A stretch of 64,000 nt of DNA from Diorhabda sublineata (taxonomy: Eukaryota > Arthropoda > Insecta > Coleoptera > Chrysomelidae). The notes under the pieces were generated by a model. That model saw only the letters and a program-made list of their open reading frames with translations. It ran no database searches and was not told the DNA's origin. Location of the stretch: NCBI RefSeq assembly GCF_026230105.1, contig NC_079481.1, forward strand, positions 31,534,489-31,598,488. Reading direction: 5' to 3'. Below, piece by piece: positions 24,510 to 37,300 of the stretch (position 1 is its first letter; every line of letters starts with the position of its first letter). Position numbers and translations under genes: made by a program.

Positions 24510-26640
24510 GTTGATTTTGGCTCCCAATTGCAAAGAGAGGTTTGTAACCACTGATTAGTTTCGACGTTATTTCGTCTTATAAGAGCGGTATAACAACCCT
24601 CGTTCTGGCTTGAGACCCGAAATGAAGAAACGTCAAAGAACGTTGCTTCATGCAGTTAATCATTCTCCAGCGAATAACTACTTTCCTGGCTAATGTCTGG
24701 ACGAATATTGAAATGAATCTCCTCCGAGGAGCGTGATGTCAAACTTTTTTGTCGATATTAAGGTCCCCAATGGCTCCCAATTGCAAAGGGAGGTTTGTAA
24801 CCACTGACTAGTTTCGACGTTATTACTTCTTATAAGAGTGGTATAACAACCCTCGTTCTGGCTTGAGACCCGAACTGAAGAAAACGTCAAAAAACGTTGC
24901 TTCATGCAGTTAATCATTCTCCGGCGAATAACTACTTTCCTGGCTAATGCCTCGACGAATATTGAATTAAATCTCCTCCGAGGAGCGTGATGTCAAACTT
25001 CTTTGTCGATATTAAGGTCCCCAATGGCTCCCAATTGCAAAGAGGTTAGTAACCACTGCCTAGTTTCGACGTTATTACTTCTTATAAGAGTGGTATAACA
25101 ACCCTCGTTCTGGCTTGAGACCCGAACAGAAGAAAACGTCAAAAAACGTTGCTTCATGCAGTTAATCATTCTCCGGCGAATAACTACTTTCCTGGCTAAT
25201 GCCTCGACGAATATTGAATTAAATCTCCTCCGAGGAGCGTGATGTCAAACTTTTTTGTCGATATTAAGATCCCCAATGGCTCCCAATTGCAAAGAAGTTA
25301 ATAACCACTGCCTAGTTTCGACGTTATTACTTCTTATAAGAGTGGTATAACAACCCTCGTTCTGGCTTGAGACCCGAACTGAAGAAAACGTCAAAAAACG
25401 TTGTTTCATGCAGTTAATCATTCTCCGGCGAATAACTACTTTCCTGGCTAATGCCTCGACGAATATTGAATTAAATCTCCTCCGTGGAGCGTGATGTCAA
25501 ACTTCTTTGTCGATATTAAGGTCCCCAATGGCTCCCAATTGCAAAGAGGTTAGTAACCACTGCCTAGTTTCGACGTTATTACTTCTTATAAGAGTGGTAT
25601 AACAACCCTCGTTCTGGCTTGAGACCCGAACTGAAGAAAACGTCAAAAAACGTTGTTTCATGCAGTTAATCATTCTCCGGCGAATAACTACTTTCCTGGC
25701 TAATGCCTCGACGAATATTGAATTAAATCTCCTCCGAGGAGCGTGATGTCAAACTTTTTTGTCGATATTAAGGTCCCCAATGGCTCCCAATTGCAAAGAG
25801 GTTAATAACCACTGCCTAGTTTCGACGTTATTACTTCTTATAAGAGTGGTATAACAACCCTCGTTCTGGCTTGAGACCCGAACTGAAGAAAACGTCAAAA
25901 AACGTTGTTTCATGCAGTTAATCATTCTCCGGCGAATAACTACTTTCCTGGCTAATGCCTCGACGAATATTGAATTAAATCTCCTCCGAGGAGCGTGATG
26001 TCAAACTTTTTTGTCGATATTAAGGTCCCCAATGGCTCCCAATTGCAAAGAGGTTAATAACCACTGCCTAGTTTCGACGTTATTACTTCTTATAAGAGTG
26101 GTATAACAACCCTCGTTCTGGCTTGAGACCCGAACTGAAGAAAACGTCAAAAAACGTTGTTTCATGCAGTTAATCATTCTCCGGCGAATAACTACTTTCC
26201 TGGCTAATGCCTCGACGAATATTGAATTAAATCTCCTCCGAGGAGCGTGATGTCAAACTTTTTTGTCGATATTAAGGTCCCCAATGGCTCCCAATTGCAA
26301 AGAGGTTAATAACCACTGCCTAGTTTCGACGTTATTACTTCTTATAAGAGTGGTATAACAACCCTCGTTCTGGCTTGAGACCCGAACAGAAGAAAACGTC
26401 AAAAAACGTTGCTTCATGCAGTTAATCATTCTCCGGCGAATAACTACTTTCCTGGCTAATGCCTCGACGAATATTGAATTGAATCTCCTCCGTGGAGCGT
26501 AATGTCAAACTTTTTTGTCGATATTAAGATCCCCAATGGCTCCCAATTGCAGAGAGAGGTAACTACCGACTAGTTTCGACGTTATTACGTCTTTACAAAG
26601 TGGTTTAACAATCCTCGTTGGGTTTAGACCCGAACTGAAT
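24510..26640. repeat. 252-bp tandem array, block 2
   Basis: About nine direct copies of the 252-bp unit also found in block 1, spaced 251-254 bp by the landmark GAGACCCGA. Inner copies are nearly identical; the first and last are more diverged, which indicates homogenisation by unequal exchange or recent amplification. Each unit has CTCCTCCGAGGAG, an inverted repeat with a one-base centre. No coding frame runs through the array. Confidence 0.92.
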
Positions 26641-27264
26641 GTCCAAGAGCGTCGCTATTGGTTCATAGAGTTGAACATTCTTCATTTCCCATTAGGTTTG
26701 TGAATATAGCTCTTTTTAAATGTAGATAAAGCAGGAATCTGTTCAATAACAATAACATACCTCATTTTTGAAACAAAGCCTATTCATTAAAGTATGCTGC
26801 TCTCATTAACATGGTTTCACGCTATTCTACCTGATGATTAAAATAATATACTTCGATGAATCACTTAAATGCATTAATTATTATGGGATTGCATCATCGT
26901 ACTACGTAAGCCATGAAAGTAGTAGGTATTTTATGTCATTTGCGATAAATAAGAATTTATTGCATTGAACGAGAAAAGGTTAACGTCCCAGCAATTGACA
27001 TAAATTATTGAATTGTATTTTCAAATATGTGAATGTAACCAAGGTTTCACATTTGAATACGCCGTATATATTGAAAAAACCAATATTTTCTTTATAAGTG
27101 CATAAATAGATGAAGTTCTATAAAGAAATTTTTTTGAACCACTTTTTAGGTGGGCTAATATAGAAAATATATTTTTTTTTTTGGTAGAATTAGTTGCTTT
27201 TGAGAGCGAATCAACCATTAAAGCTGTCATACACTTTTCCGATATCATTTTTCTACTACAATAT

Positions 27265-29320
27265 ACAGGGTGTCCCACAACGAGTTAAAACTATCTGTAA
27301 ATGGCGAAATACTTATAGTAGAATCACGAAAATTTCTTAGTTTGGGTTTTCGAATACGATCTTTTAAACTAAAATATTTTTAAAGATGGCCGACTTCTGG
27401 TGGAACCGGAAGTCGACTGTAACTTTGTTATTTTAAATAGAACACCTTGTATATTAATCATTTTTGAAATCTCCGTAAAATTTTAGTATACTTTTGTCTA
27501 AAAACTTTTTTCGAAAAATGCATACTTTTTGAGTTATTAATTTTTTTTGTAAAAAATTTAACCCTTACAAACTATTTTTTTACGAGAATACCCTAAAAGA
27601 TATGAAATTGGTTTCTATCCGGTGGCTTTTAGCAAGGTCACACGTATTTGAATATATGTTGGAAAATTTTTCATTTTATACAGGGTGTGTATAAAAAGTG
27701 TTCAAAGTTTAACGTCATAAATATCAAATTTCTTCATTTTTTTGAATAGAACCACCCGGTTTTTTCTATTTTATTGCATTCAGGGGTGAAAAATAAGACA
27801 AATTCATATACGTAAACCTCACCGTTATCCAGATATTAAATGTTTTCTGTAAATTTTTAGAAATGCAGGTATGGTGTAAATTTACAAATTTACCACGTTA
27901 TATCTCAGAAACGGCGGCTCGTAGGGAAAAAAGTATTAATACGTTTTTTGTAGATAATTTTATGATCTACAATTTTAGTATACTTTTGTCTAAAAACTTT
28001 TTTCGAAAAATGCATACTTTTTGAGTTATTAATTTTTTTTGTAAAAAATTTAACCCGTACAAACTATTTTTTTACGAGGATACCCTAAAAGATATGAAAT
28101 TGGTTTCTATTCGGTGGCTTTTAGCAAGGTCACACGTATTTGAATATATGTTGGAAAATTTTTCATTTTATACAGGGTGTGTATAAAAAGTGTTCAAAGT
28201 TTAACGTCATAAATATCAAATTTCTTCATTTTTTTAAATAGAACCACCCAGTTTTTTCTATTTTAATGCATTCAAGAGTAAAAAGTAAGGCAAATTCATG
28301 TATATTTTCCTATACCTAAACCTCACCGTTATCCAGATATTAAAAGTTTTCTGTAAATTTTTAGAAATGCAGGTATGGTGTAAATTTACAAATTTACCAC
28401 GTTATATCTCAGAAACGGCGGCTCGTAGGGAAAAAAGTATTAATACGTTTTTTGTAGATAATTTTATGATCTACAATTTTAGTATACTTTTGTCTAAAAA
28501 CTTTTTTCGAAAAATGCATACGTTTTGAATTATTAATTTTTTTTGTAAAAAATTTAACCCTTACAAACTATTTTTTTACGAGAATACCCTAAAAGATATG
28601 AAATTGGTTTCTATTCGGTGGCTTTTAGCAAGGTCACACGTATTTGAATATATGTTGGAAAATTTTTCATTTTATACAGGGTGTGTATAAAAAGTGTTCA
28701 AAGTTTAACGTCATAAATATCAAATTTCTTCATTTTTTTAAATAGAACCACCCAGTTTTTTCTATTTTAATGCATTCAAGAGTAAAAAGTAAGGCAAATT
28801 CATGTATATTTTCCTATACCTAAATCTCACCGTTATCCAGATATTAAAAGTTTTCTGTAAATTTTTAGAAATGCAGGTATGGTGTAAATTTACAAATTTA
28901 CCACGTTATATCTCAGAAACGGCGGCTCGTAGGGAAAAAAGTATTAATACGTTTTTTGTAGATAATTTTATGATCTACAATTTTAGTATACTTTTGTCTA
29001 AAAACTTTTTTCGAAAAATGCATACGTTTTGAATTATTAATTTTTTTTGTAAAAAATTTAACCCTTACAAACTATTTTTTTACGAGAATACCCTAAAAGA
29101 TATGAAATTGGTTTCTATTCGGTGGCTTTTAGCAAGGTCACACGTATTTGAATATATGTTGGAAAATTTTTCATTTTATACAGGGTGTGTATAAAAAGTG
29201 TTCAAAGTTTAACGTCATAAATATCAAATTTCTTCATTTTTTTAAATAGAACCACCCAGTTTTTTCTATTTTAATGCATTCAAGAGTAAAAAGTAAGGCA
29301 AATTCATGTATATAAATTTT
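27265..29320. repeat. 504-bp tandem array
   Basis: Four units, with TTTTAGTATACTTTTGTC at about 27481, 27973, 28477 and 28981 (periods 492, 504, 504). The two identical 76-codon frames in this stretch are the same repeat read twice, not genes. Each unit holds ACAGGGTGTGTATAAAAAGT and a core of about 90 bp (TATCTCAGAAACGGCGGCTC...) shared with the inverted-unit cluster at 51-57 kb. An ACAGGGTGTCCCAC end starts the block. Confidence 0.92.
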
Positions 29321-30744
29321 CCCGAGAGAAATTTTCGCCCAATGAACATTTTCACTACTTCTTTTGTTTAAAGTTTTTATATGTATATAAATACTTTATA
29401 ACAGCACGACTTCATCGATTTATATAAGTATGTGTATCTGACTGAAAATGATATTTCAGTCAAGTTGTTCCTATTATCTTTTATGATAATATTTGAATAT
29501 AATAACTATGCTACGACTAGACTACCTTGACTTTCCTATTTGGAATTGTATTATTCGAACATAACATTTCTAGTTAACCAGGTAGTGACTACTCATAACA
29601 CTGGTTGTGGAATTTGGAATTTTCCTTTTTACAAAACCCGGTTGAATGAATGTACAATATTTTTAATTAATAAAATTGAATGCGTAACAAAATTCAGATG
29701 CTCAATTTACAACTACAACAACCGGGACATAAAAATTTGTTTTAATAAAATAATTATTTTACGTACTATAATATAAAAATTAAAAATGAAATTTTTATTT
29801 ATTTTCTCTATTATCTTTATTAAATCACAATTAATATTTATCGCTATATAGTTGATAATCTTCGAGTTTCAATATTGTTTGCGTCAGTATAAATATCTAA
29901 AAATATCTATACACTGATAAAAGTTGTTTATAGAAAATTATTATTGATGTAAAATTAAATAATAGGGTTACTTCGATTACGTCATACTTTTTGCGGTAAT
30001 CTAAATAAAATTATAATTTTGGTAATTACTCAAACTTAACAAACTACATTAAAATATATAGGGTGGTTGATATATCAGGTTTTGTCTCGAAACTATATTG
30101 AATGTATAGGATGAAATTACTTAAATTAAATTGGAAATAATCATTTTTCGTATTTTATATTGAGAAATAACGATATTATAAACTTTTAAATCAAAATTCA
30201 TCTATTAAATTTTCAAGATTACATTTGGAAATTTTAAATTCGTTTCTGAGTACGGTCCTGTCTCTCACTAACCTTGAACGAGTTCACGCGAAATTAACTA
30301 CGCCTAGTTCCTCTATTTTAAAAAGCTTTCACATTATATCTATAGTATTGTTAATTCAAGAACGAAATTCTCAATAATAATCATATTAAAAATTATCGCT
30401 ATATAATATGAGAAAAATTCAACTATAAACAATTCCTAATCTCCTGATACGACGTGACGTATCGTTCAAGACGCGTAGCTATGCAACCAGTATTACGTCT
30501 CGTTATATATTTAGCGCTATAAATCGAAGCGTTTATATTTTTTCGATTTTCAATATACATAAACACGATTATTATGTTATTTTCAAAAAGATTTAAATAT
30601 TCTTTTCGATGGAAATATGAGAAAACTAGAAAATCAGACGCGTAGGTGGTAACCTAACCTCAAACAATGTACAAGCGTTCTTCTTCTGCAACGCCTCTGT
30701 ATAATATACTACAATAATGAGAAAAGAAGAGGATGCATGTAAAT

Positions 30745-30748
<4 letters not shown>

Positions 30749-30807
<59 letters not shown>
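30749..30807. repeat. (TA)n microsatellite
   Basis: Pure TA tract of about 29 units inside intron 1 of the large gene. Confidence 0.95.
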
Positions 30808-30815
<8 letters not shown>

Positions 30816-31184
30816 GGGAGTTCAACGTTCATTTGTCGAGAATGTGGAATCATTAAATTGCAAAAGAGCGATCGTAGTAGGCTTGGCTTGAATAAACTAT
30901 AAATCGTACTTAGTTGAGAAATTTTTAACCAGTAGTTGAAATAATGTTGCAATAACAAAACTTCGCCGGTATTTCTTCTTTCTAGCTCCAGCCACGGAAT
31001 TTATATCGATTCTCAGAGCTCTGGCATTTAAATTATATACAGTTTGTCTCTAATCTCTAGATATATAACATAGCAAAGATTTTTCGAGTGGTACAGGATT
31101 GGATTTTGGAAAAACCACAAACAAATTAAAAAACAAATCGATGAAATCTTTATTGGAATCGATAGAACGATCAGTATAATTTGA

Positions 31185-31410
31185 TATTTGAAGATTATTC
31201 CACGCGGCTCCGCTTTAGATTAGCACATGCGCAAGATCCAAATTTGGAACGATTTCTCCAACATATCGGCCGGTATTTCACGACTAAATGCTTCAAAATT
31301 GGTTTTAAGTGCGTCAAATTTATCTTGGAAGTTATTAACCTCAATAAAGTCCCACAAGAAATAGTCCAAAAGCGTTAAATCACACGATCCAGGCGGCCAA
31401 TTCACGGGCG
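31185..31410 (-). pseudogene. Transposase C-terminal relic (DDE, IS630/Tc1/mariner type)
   Basis: The frame reads NWPPGSCDLTLLDYFLWDFI, then FDALKTNFEAFSREIPADML and a short tail. This is the C-terminal region of transposases with the WPPRSxDLTxLDFFLWG motif. The N-terminal half and the inverted repeats are missing. Directly to its right lies a GGCGTGGCG run followed by GTTGCTAGTGGATTTCGAC, a segment repeated at 47816. Confidence 0.75.
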
Positions 31411-31645
31411 TGGCGTGGCGTGGCGCGTTGCTAGTGGATTTCGACTTTAAACCGAACCCAATCTAACGAAATTTAATTAACCCGACAATCTTCTAGATAA
31501 ATACTAATTTCTGGCTATTACGAAACTGGTGGTAAACTGAGAATTAACCAAATACATTATTTTTTATATTTTCCCGACCGGTTTCTCGTTATTTTCAATT
31601 TGTAATCTTGAGAAACCGAATCAACTTCGTGTTTTCGTTTTTCAG

Positions 31646-31819
31646 ATGCGGAATATTTTCTTCCTAGCGGTTTTGGTAATTACATGTATTTGGAGACGAT
31701 CCTGGAGGAAACTTCCGATGATTTACGATCGGAAAGCGACGCCGATTCTCGGGGATCCCCCGTGGGTTGGTTGGCCACCGATTCCGAAGCCGGATCTGTT
31801 ATATGCATGGACCCGCCAG
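31646..31819 (+). CDS. Large serine-rich protein gene, second visible coding exon
   Basis: 174 bp between TTTTTCAG and G|GTAAAT, phase 1 in and out. It reads DAEYFLPSGFGNYMYLETIL and continues through an acidic, serine-rich stretch (SDDLRSESDADSRGSP) to CMDPPG. The frame is open, GC-richer than its surroundings, and rich in third-position G/C, as expected of a real exon in an AT-rich genome. No domain recognised. Confidence 0.75.
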
Positions 31820-31859
31820 GTAAATTAATTTTAATATCGATAAATTTTGTTTATTGTTC

Positions 31860-31941
<82 letters not shown>
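31860..31941. repeat. (TA)n microsatellite
   Basis: About 41 TA units starting 40 bp after the exon 2 donor site. Length variation here would sit very close to a splice donor. Confidence 0.97.
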
Positions 31942-31945
<4 letters not shown>

Positions 31946-33175
31946 GTCATTTTACTGAGGTCCGTTTTTTTGTCTGCTATTGTCATTACGTTTGGAAACA
32001 CAAATCGTAAGTGGAAACGAAAATTTTGTTGAACACTAAATAGCACCTATTCTGTTTTGGCATTTAGAGCACTTTAATTAGAACAATTGGCAGTCGTACA
32101 AGTTATTTTTTTTTTTTTTTATTTTAAAAACATTTTTCCTTCTATATTGATATTATAATTTTAGTTCGAGTTCAAAATCACGTTAGAAAGCACTTAAATT
32201 TAGTCGGTAAGTTTCTGAATGATTATTTTGGTTGATGCTTTTTTATATTTAATTAGAAAAAAAATTATGGCGATAAAAAAAATGTTCATTTACGAACTTT
32301 ATTGATCTTTCGAGAGCGTTTGTATAACACAGAACCTTGTGATACGGGGGCTATGCGATAAATACTTAGCGTCATCGCTAGATGGCGCCGGTACGATCTG
32401 ATTCAAAATAATCAAAATACCCACGGAAAATAGTCGAAATTGGCGACGGAATGTTTCCCTCGTCCATCTTATTCTCCAGATTTGGCTCCGCGCTATTTCC
32501 TTTTTATTTTATTTCAACCTGACTGTCGAAAGTATGTTGAAAGTTTCTAGTTTTTATGAATGAGAGAGTAATAAAATTAAGAAGCATTCGTAATCCATGG
32601 GCGTAGAAAAATCTTTTCTAATGGTGAAGCTTTTCCACGAATTATGTCGTTGTTTGTTTCATACCGGTTAAAGAGGTGTATTAAAGCTTCAATTTCGATT
32701 TTTGAAGAACCTTACGTTCACAAAAAATAATTTTAACATGATAACACCTCATTCAATTTGCTACAACCGAATATTAAATTGTAAAACGTAAATCGACGAG
32801 TAAAACGTACTTGCCTGTAAGTGCGTTTGGTTTAAACGGGATACCAGACGTGAACTGAGCCCTTTTTGTACCCCATTCGTCTATTAGAACTTCGTTAGTC
32901 TTTTAATTGACGCAAATAATCTTGTCGCCATCGAACTATCCTTTAAAACCACATGCTGTCAAAACTTGACTCGCCACTGCTTATCGCAGACTGTATAGCG
33001 GGAATATTTCAAAGAAATTGTGTACATACGCCTTCCGACAGCTTCGGCAAATAGAAATGCATTTATTAATACGATTCGATGTTTTCATTGGTAAACAATG
33101 GAGATGATGAGTCCACGTGGACCGACGTGATTAGATTTTGATTTTTTTTCCAAATTTCGTTATTTTTCTTTTCAG
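31942..33175 (+). other. Rest of intron 2 of the large gene
   Basis: Short intron ending in TTTTCAG. Apart from the mariner relic listed separately I see no repeat array or coding frame. Confidence 0.55.
32435..32560 (+). pseudogene. Mariner transposase C-terminal relic
   Basis: The frame PRPSYSPDLAPRYFLF matches the mariner motif HPPYSPDLAPxDFFLF, which carries the third catalytic aspartate region. The Asp usually before the FFLF is Arg here. No other transposase part is readable nearby. Confidence 0.7.
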
Positions 33176-33849
33176 ATGACGCAGAATGCGATTCAGATCG
33201 TGAAATAGCTTGTCCGTCTAAACGTAGAAAACAAGACATTTTCCTAACCCTACCGAATTGTAACCCCGAGGAAGATTTGAATTCCTTGAGTCGATCTAGC
33301 AGTCTACTACAGTTCGAAACATTAGAAAAACAATGCCAAGAGAATTATCCGAGCTCCCCGAGCTTATATTCCCAATTTAGTTACGATTCTCTGGAATCTT
33401 CTATGAGAAAATCGGACTTGAGCCCGGATAGTTTGAACAGTCCGAAAAGTGATTTCGCCGAAGACGAAACCGATTATTACAAAACGTTGAAAATAGACGT
33501 ACCCGCGAGGGCGAAGCGAAGCAACGACAGCTGGTTGTACAACGCGAATCGATCCTCGGGATCGGATACGAGCGAAAGCGACGTCATCGATATTTCGAGA
33601 TCGTTCGATAATCTGAAGCCGTGGAGGAGTTTCGAAAGTTTGCCAGTCGGCCAAAAGAGCGTGAGGGAAAAAGCGTCGGCGGAAAATTTGAGCGAAGACA
33701 GCGGGTACAGCGACCACTTGACGAAATCATCTAGTACAAATAATTTCAAAGCGAAAGATGAAATCAGGACGAAAACTATGAAAAGTTATCCGGAAAAGAG
33801 GAGTTCCTATGTTGGATTTTCCGCTTACGATGGAGACGTGTTGCAAGAG
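33176..33849 (+). CDS. Large serine-rich protein gene, third visible coding exon
   Basis: 674 bp, phase 1 in and phase 0 out (GAG|GTAAGT). It encodes 225 residues, including basic KRRKQ near the start, then SLSRSSSLLQFETLEKQCQE, clusters of Ser-Pro (LSPDSLNSPKSD), and acidic/serine motifs such as SGSDTSESDVIDIS and LSEDSGYSDHL. Many Ser-Pro and acidic Ser sites look like kinase targets (inference). Composition suggests a disordered scaffold or cytoskeletal regulator. No catalytic domain is visible and I cannot name the family. Antisense frames over this exon are shadows. Confidence 0.85.
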
Positions 33850-34370
33850 GTAAGTGATTTGGTTATTTTTCCTCTATCTATCCGTATTTTTTCTAGCTGC
33901 GAGCGATCGTTACTTCCCTTTATATTTGTTCATGATTTTTTGAGTTATATATGAGTGTTCGGTGCGCGTAAAATATTCGAAGACGGTCCTGAAGGCGAAG
34001 AATACGGAGCGCGAGGAGAGAGACCGGCCGAGGCGCACATTAACCCGAACGCGCCCTAATCCTCTAAAATTATCGTTTAAAAGTTCGATTGATACAAGAC
34101 GAACTAAATAGGCGCCTCCTAGAGGCTTTAGACGCGAGTCTTGCAAAGCGGAGGCAACGGGAGTACCACTTATCCACACTCTCGTTGAAAAAAGAGACTC
34201 GAAGTCTCGGAGTGAAGGCGAGCGCGTCATCCACATTCTTATACTCGCGCTCCTTCGTTTATCCTCATAAAGAGTCTCAATCTGACTTGAGAGAATTTGG
34301 TTCTATGCGTCTTATTGATTCCCAAAATTTCATCACCCGTCTCTCAATTTTTTAGTATCCATTTGGCGTT
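33850..34370. other. Intron 3, unique GC-richer start
   Basis: The first 500 bp after exon 3. The part 33960-34260 is clearly GC-richer than other intron sequence, with GGCGCCTCC and CCGGCCGAGGCGC, but no frame continues the gene. An antisense 108-codon frame overlaps it without any family feature. Unexplained. Confidence 0.4.
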
Positions 34371-37300
34371 TAGCTTCTTCCTTATTACTTCATTCGTTCA
34401 GGTCCAGTTTTTAAATTTTGCGCTACCTTTTTTATTTCGTGGTACCTTTTCTGTTAAAAAAATATAGATTTCTCTCTATAAAGACAGTGAGGAATTTAAA
34501 ATATAAAACGACGTTTTTTTTCAAATTTATGAGGAAATGCTCGTTGGGATGATTAACATAGACTTGTAACATTATTTTTCTTTGTGTGATTTGGGTTGAA
34601 TAATTTTAAAAAATTGATTCTATTCTACTATTTTTACCAACTTTGTACGTGTTAAAGTCAGGTTTATATATTTTGCGTTACCTTTTTTTCATTTCGGGTA
34701 CCTTTTCTATTAAAAAATCTAGATTTCTCTCTATAAAATCAGTAAGGAATTTACAGATCCAGATTATAAGTAAAAACATTTTATTGATGTAATATACAGG
34801 GTTTTTCAATATAAAACGATACATTTTTTCAAATTTATGAGGAAATGTTTGTTGGGATGATTGAAATGGACCTGATGTAGCATTATTTTCCTCCGTGTGA
34901 TTTGGGTTGGATAACTTGAGAAAATTCCTCCATTCCGATATGTTTACTAATTTTTTTTAGGTATTCAGGTCCGGTTTTTATATTTTGCGTTACCTTTTTT
35001 TATTTCGCGGTACCTTTTCTATTAAAAAATCTAGATTTCTCTCTATAAAGATAGTAAGGAATTTAAAAGGAATATAAAACGACGTTTTTTTCAAATTTAT
35101 GAGGAAATGCTCGTTGGGATGATTAACATAGACTTGTAACATTATTTTTCTTTGTGTGATTTGGGTTGAATAATTTTAAAAAATTGATTCTATTCTACTA
35201 TTTTTACCAACTTTGTACGTGTTAAAGTCAGGTTTATATATTTTGCGTTACCTTTTTTTCATTTCGGGTACCTTTTCTATTAAAAAATCTAGATTTCTCT
35301 CTATAAAATCAGTAAGGAATTTACAGATCCAGATTATAAGTAAAAACATTTTATTGATGTAATATACAGGGTTTTTCAATATAAAACGATACATTTTTTC
35401 AAATTTATGAGGAAATGTTTGTTGGGATGATTGAAATGGACCTGATGTAGCATTATTTTCCTCCGTGTGATTTGGGTTGGATAACTTGAGAAAATTCCTC
35501 CATTCCGATATGTTTACTAATTTTTTTTAGGTATTCAGGTCCGGTTTTTATATTTTGCGTTACCTTTTTTTATTTCGCGGTACCTTTTCTATTAAAAAAT
35601 CTAGATTTCTCTCTATAAAGATAGTAAGGAATTTAAAAGGAATATAAAACGACGTTTTTTTCAAATTTATGAGGAAATGCTCGTTGGGATGATTAACATA
35701 GACTTGTAACATTATTTTTCTTTGTGTGATTTGGGTTGAATAATTTTAAAAAATTGATTCTATTCTACTATTTTTACCAACTTTGTACGTGTTAAAGTCA
35801 GGTTTATATATTTTGCGTTACCTTTTTTTCATTTCGCGGTACCTTTTCTATTAAAAAATCTAGATTTCTCTCTATAAAATCAGTAAGGAATTTACAGATC
35901 CAGATTATAAGTAAAAACATTTTATTGATGTAATATACAGGGTTTTTCAATATAAAACGATACATTTTTTCAAATTTATGAGGAAATGTTTGTTGGGATG
36001 ATTGAAATGGACCTGATGTAGCATTATTTTCCTCCGTGTGATTTGGGTTGGATAACTTGAGAAAATTCCTCCATTCCGATATGTTTACTAATTTTTTTTA
36101 GGTATTCAGGTCCGGTTTTTATATTTTGCGTTACCTTTTTTTATTTCGCGGTACCTTTTCTATTAAAAAATCTAGATTTCTCTCTATAAAGATAGTAAGG
36201 AATTTAAAAGGAATATAAAACGACGTTTTTTTCAAATTTATGAGGAAATGCTCGTTGGGATGATTAACATAGACTTGTAACATTATTTTTCTTTGTGTGA
36301 TTTGGGTTGAATAATTTTAAAACATTGATTCTATTCTACTATTTTTACCAACTTTGTACGTGTTAAAGTCAGGTTTATATATTTTGCGTTACCTTTTTTT
36401 CATTTCGGGTACCTTTTCTATTAAAAAATCTAGATTTCTCTCTATAAAATCAGTAAGGAATTTACAGATCCAGATTATAAGTAAAAACATTTTATTGATG
36501 TAATATACAGGGTTTTTCAATATAAAACGATACATTTTTTCAAATTTATGAGGAAATGTTTGTTGGGATGATTGAAATGGACCTGATGTAGCATTATTTT
36601 CCTCCGTGTGATTTGGGTTGGATAACTTGAGAAAATTCCTCCATTCCGATATGTTTACTAATTTTTTTTAGGTATTCAGGTCCGGTTTTTATATTTTGCG
36701 TTACCTTTTTTTATTTCGCGGTACCTTTTCTATTAAAAAATCTAGATTTCTCTCTATAAAGATAGTAAGGAATTTAAAAGGAATATAAAACGACGTTTTT
36801 TTCAAATTTATGAGGAAATGCTCGTTGGGATGATTAACATAGACTTGTAACATTATTTTTCTTTGTGTGATTTGGGTTGAATAATTTTAAAAAATTGATT
36901 CTATTCTACTATTTTTACCAACTTTGTACGTGTTAAAGTCAGGTTTATATATTTTGCGTTACCTTTTTTTCATTTCGCGGTACCTTTTCTATTAAAAAAT
37001 CTAGATTTCTCTCTATAAAATCAGTAAGGAATTTACAGATCCAGATTATAAGTAAAAACATTTTATTGATGTAATATACAGGGTTTTTCAATATAAAACG
37101 ATACATTTTTTCAAATTTATGAGGAAATGTTTGTTGGGATGATTGAAATGGACCTGATGTAGCATTATTTTCCTCCGTGTGATTTGGGTTGGATAACTTG
37201 AGAAAATTCCTCCATTCCGATATGTTTACTAATTTTTTTTAGGTATTCAGGTCCGGTTTTTATATTTTGCGTTACCTTTTTTTATTTCGCGGTACCTTTT

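Larger units (their letters stand above)
18094..31645 (+). other. Intron 1 of the large gene (13.5 kb)
   Basis: Phase-1 intron bounded by GTTGGT and TTTTTCAG. It holds a diverged dimer repeat, a gypsy reverse transcriptase fragment, two blocks of 252-bp repeats, a 504-bp array, mariner relics, a receptor exon relic and a (TA)n tract, annotated separately. I saw nothing supportable in 19481-20840, 21860-23380, 23570-24330, 26640-27260 and 29320-30745 apart from short ACAGGGTG-type repeat ends (for example 27265 and 30058). Confidence 0.6.

Noticed and set aside
24510..26640. CRISPR-like regular array
   Set aside because: Units are contiguous 252-bp tandem copies without spacers, and the genome is clearly eukaryotic.
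28298..29032. Two identical 76-codon frames
   Set aside because: Both are the same part of the 504-bp tandem unit; identity reflects DNA homogenisation, not protein selection.
11391..32046. Open frames made of alternating Tyr-Ile at the TA tracts (11.4, 30.7 and 31.8 kb)
   Set aside because: They are translations of (TA)n microsatellites on both strands, with no coding features.
33364..34236. Minus-strand frames of 90-117 codons over and after exon 3
   Set aside because: They are shadows of the plus-strand exon or lie in its GC-rich flank, without family signatures or splice context.
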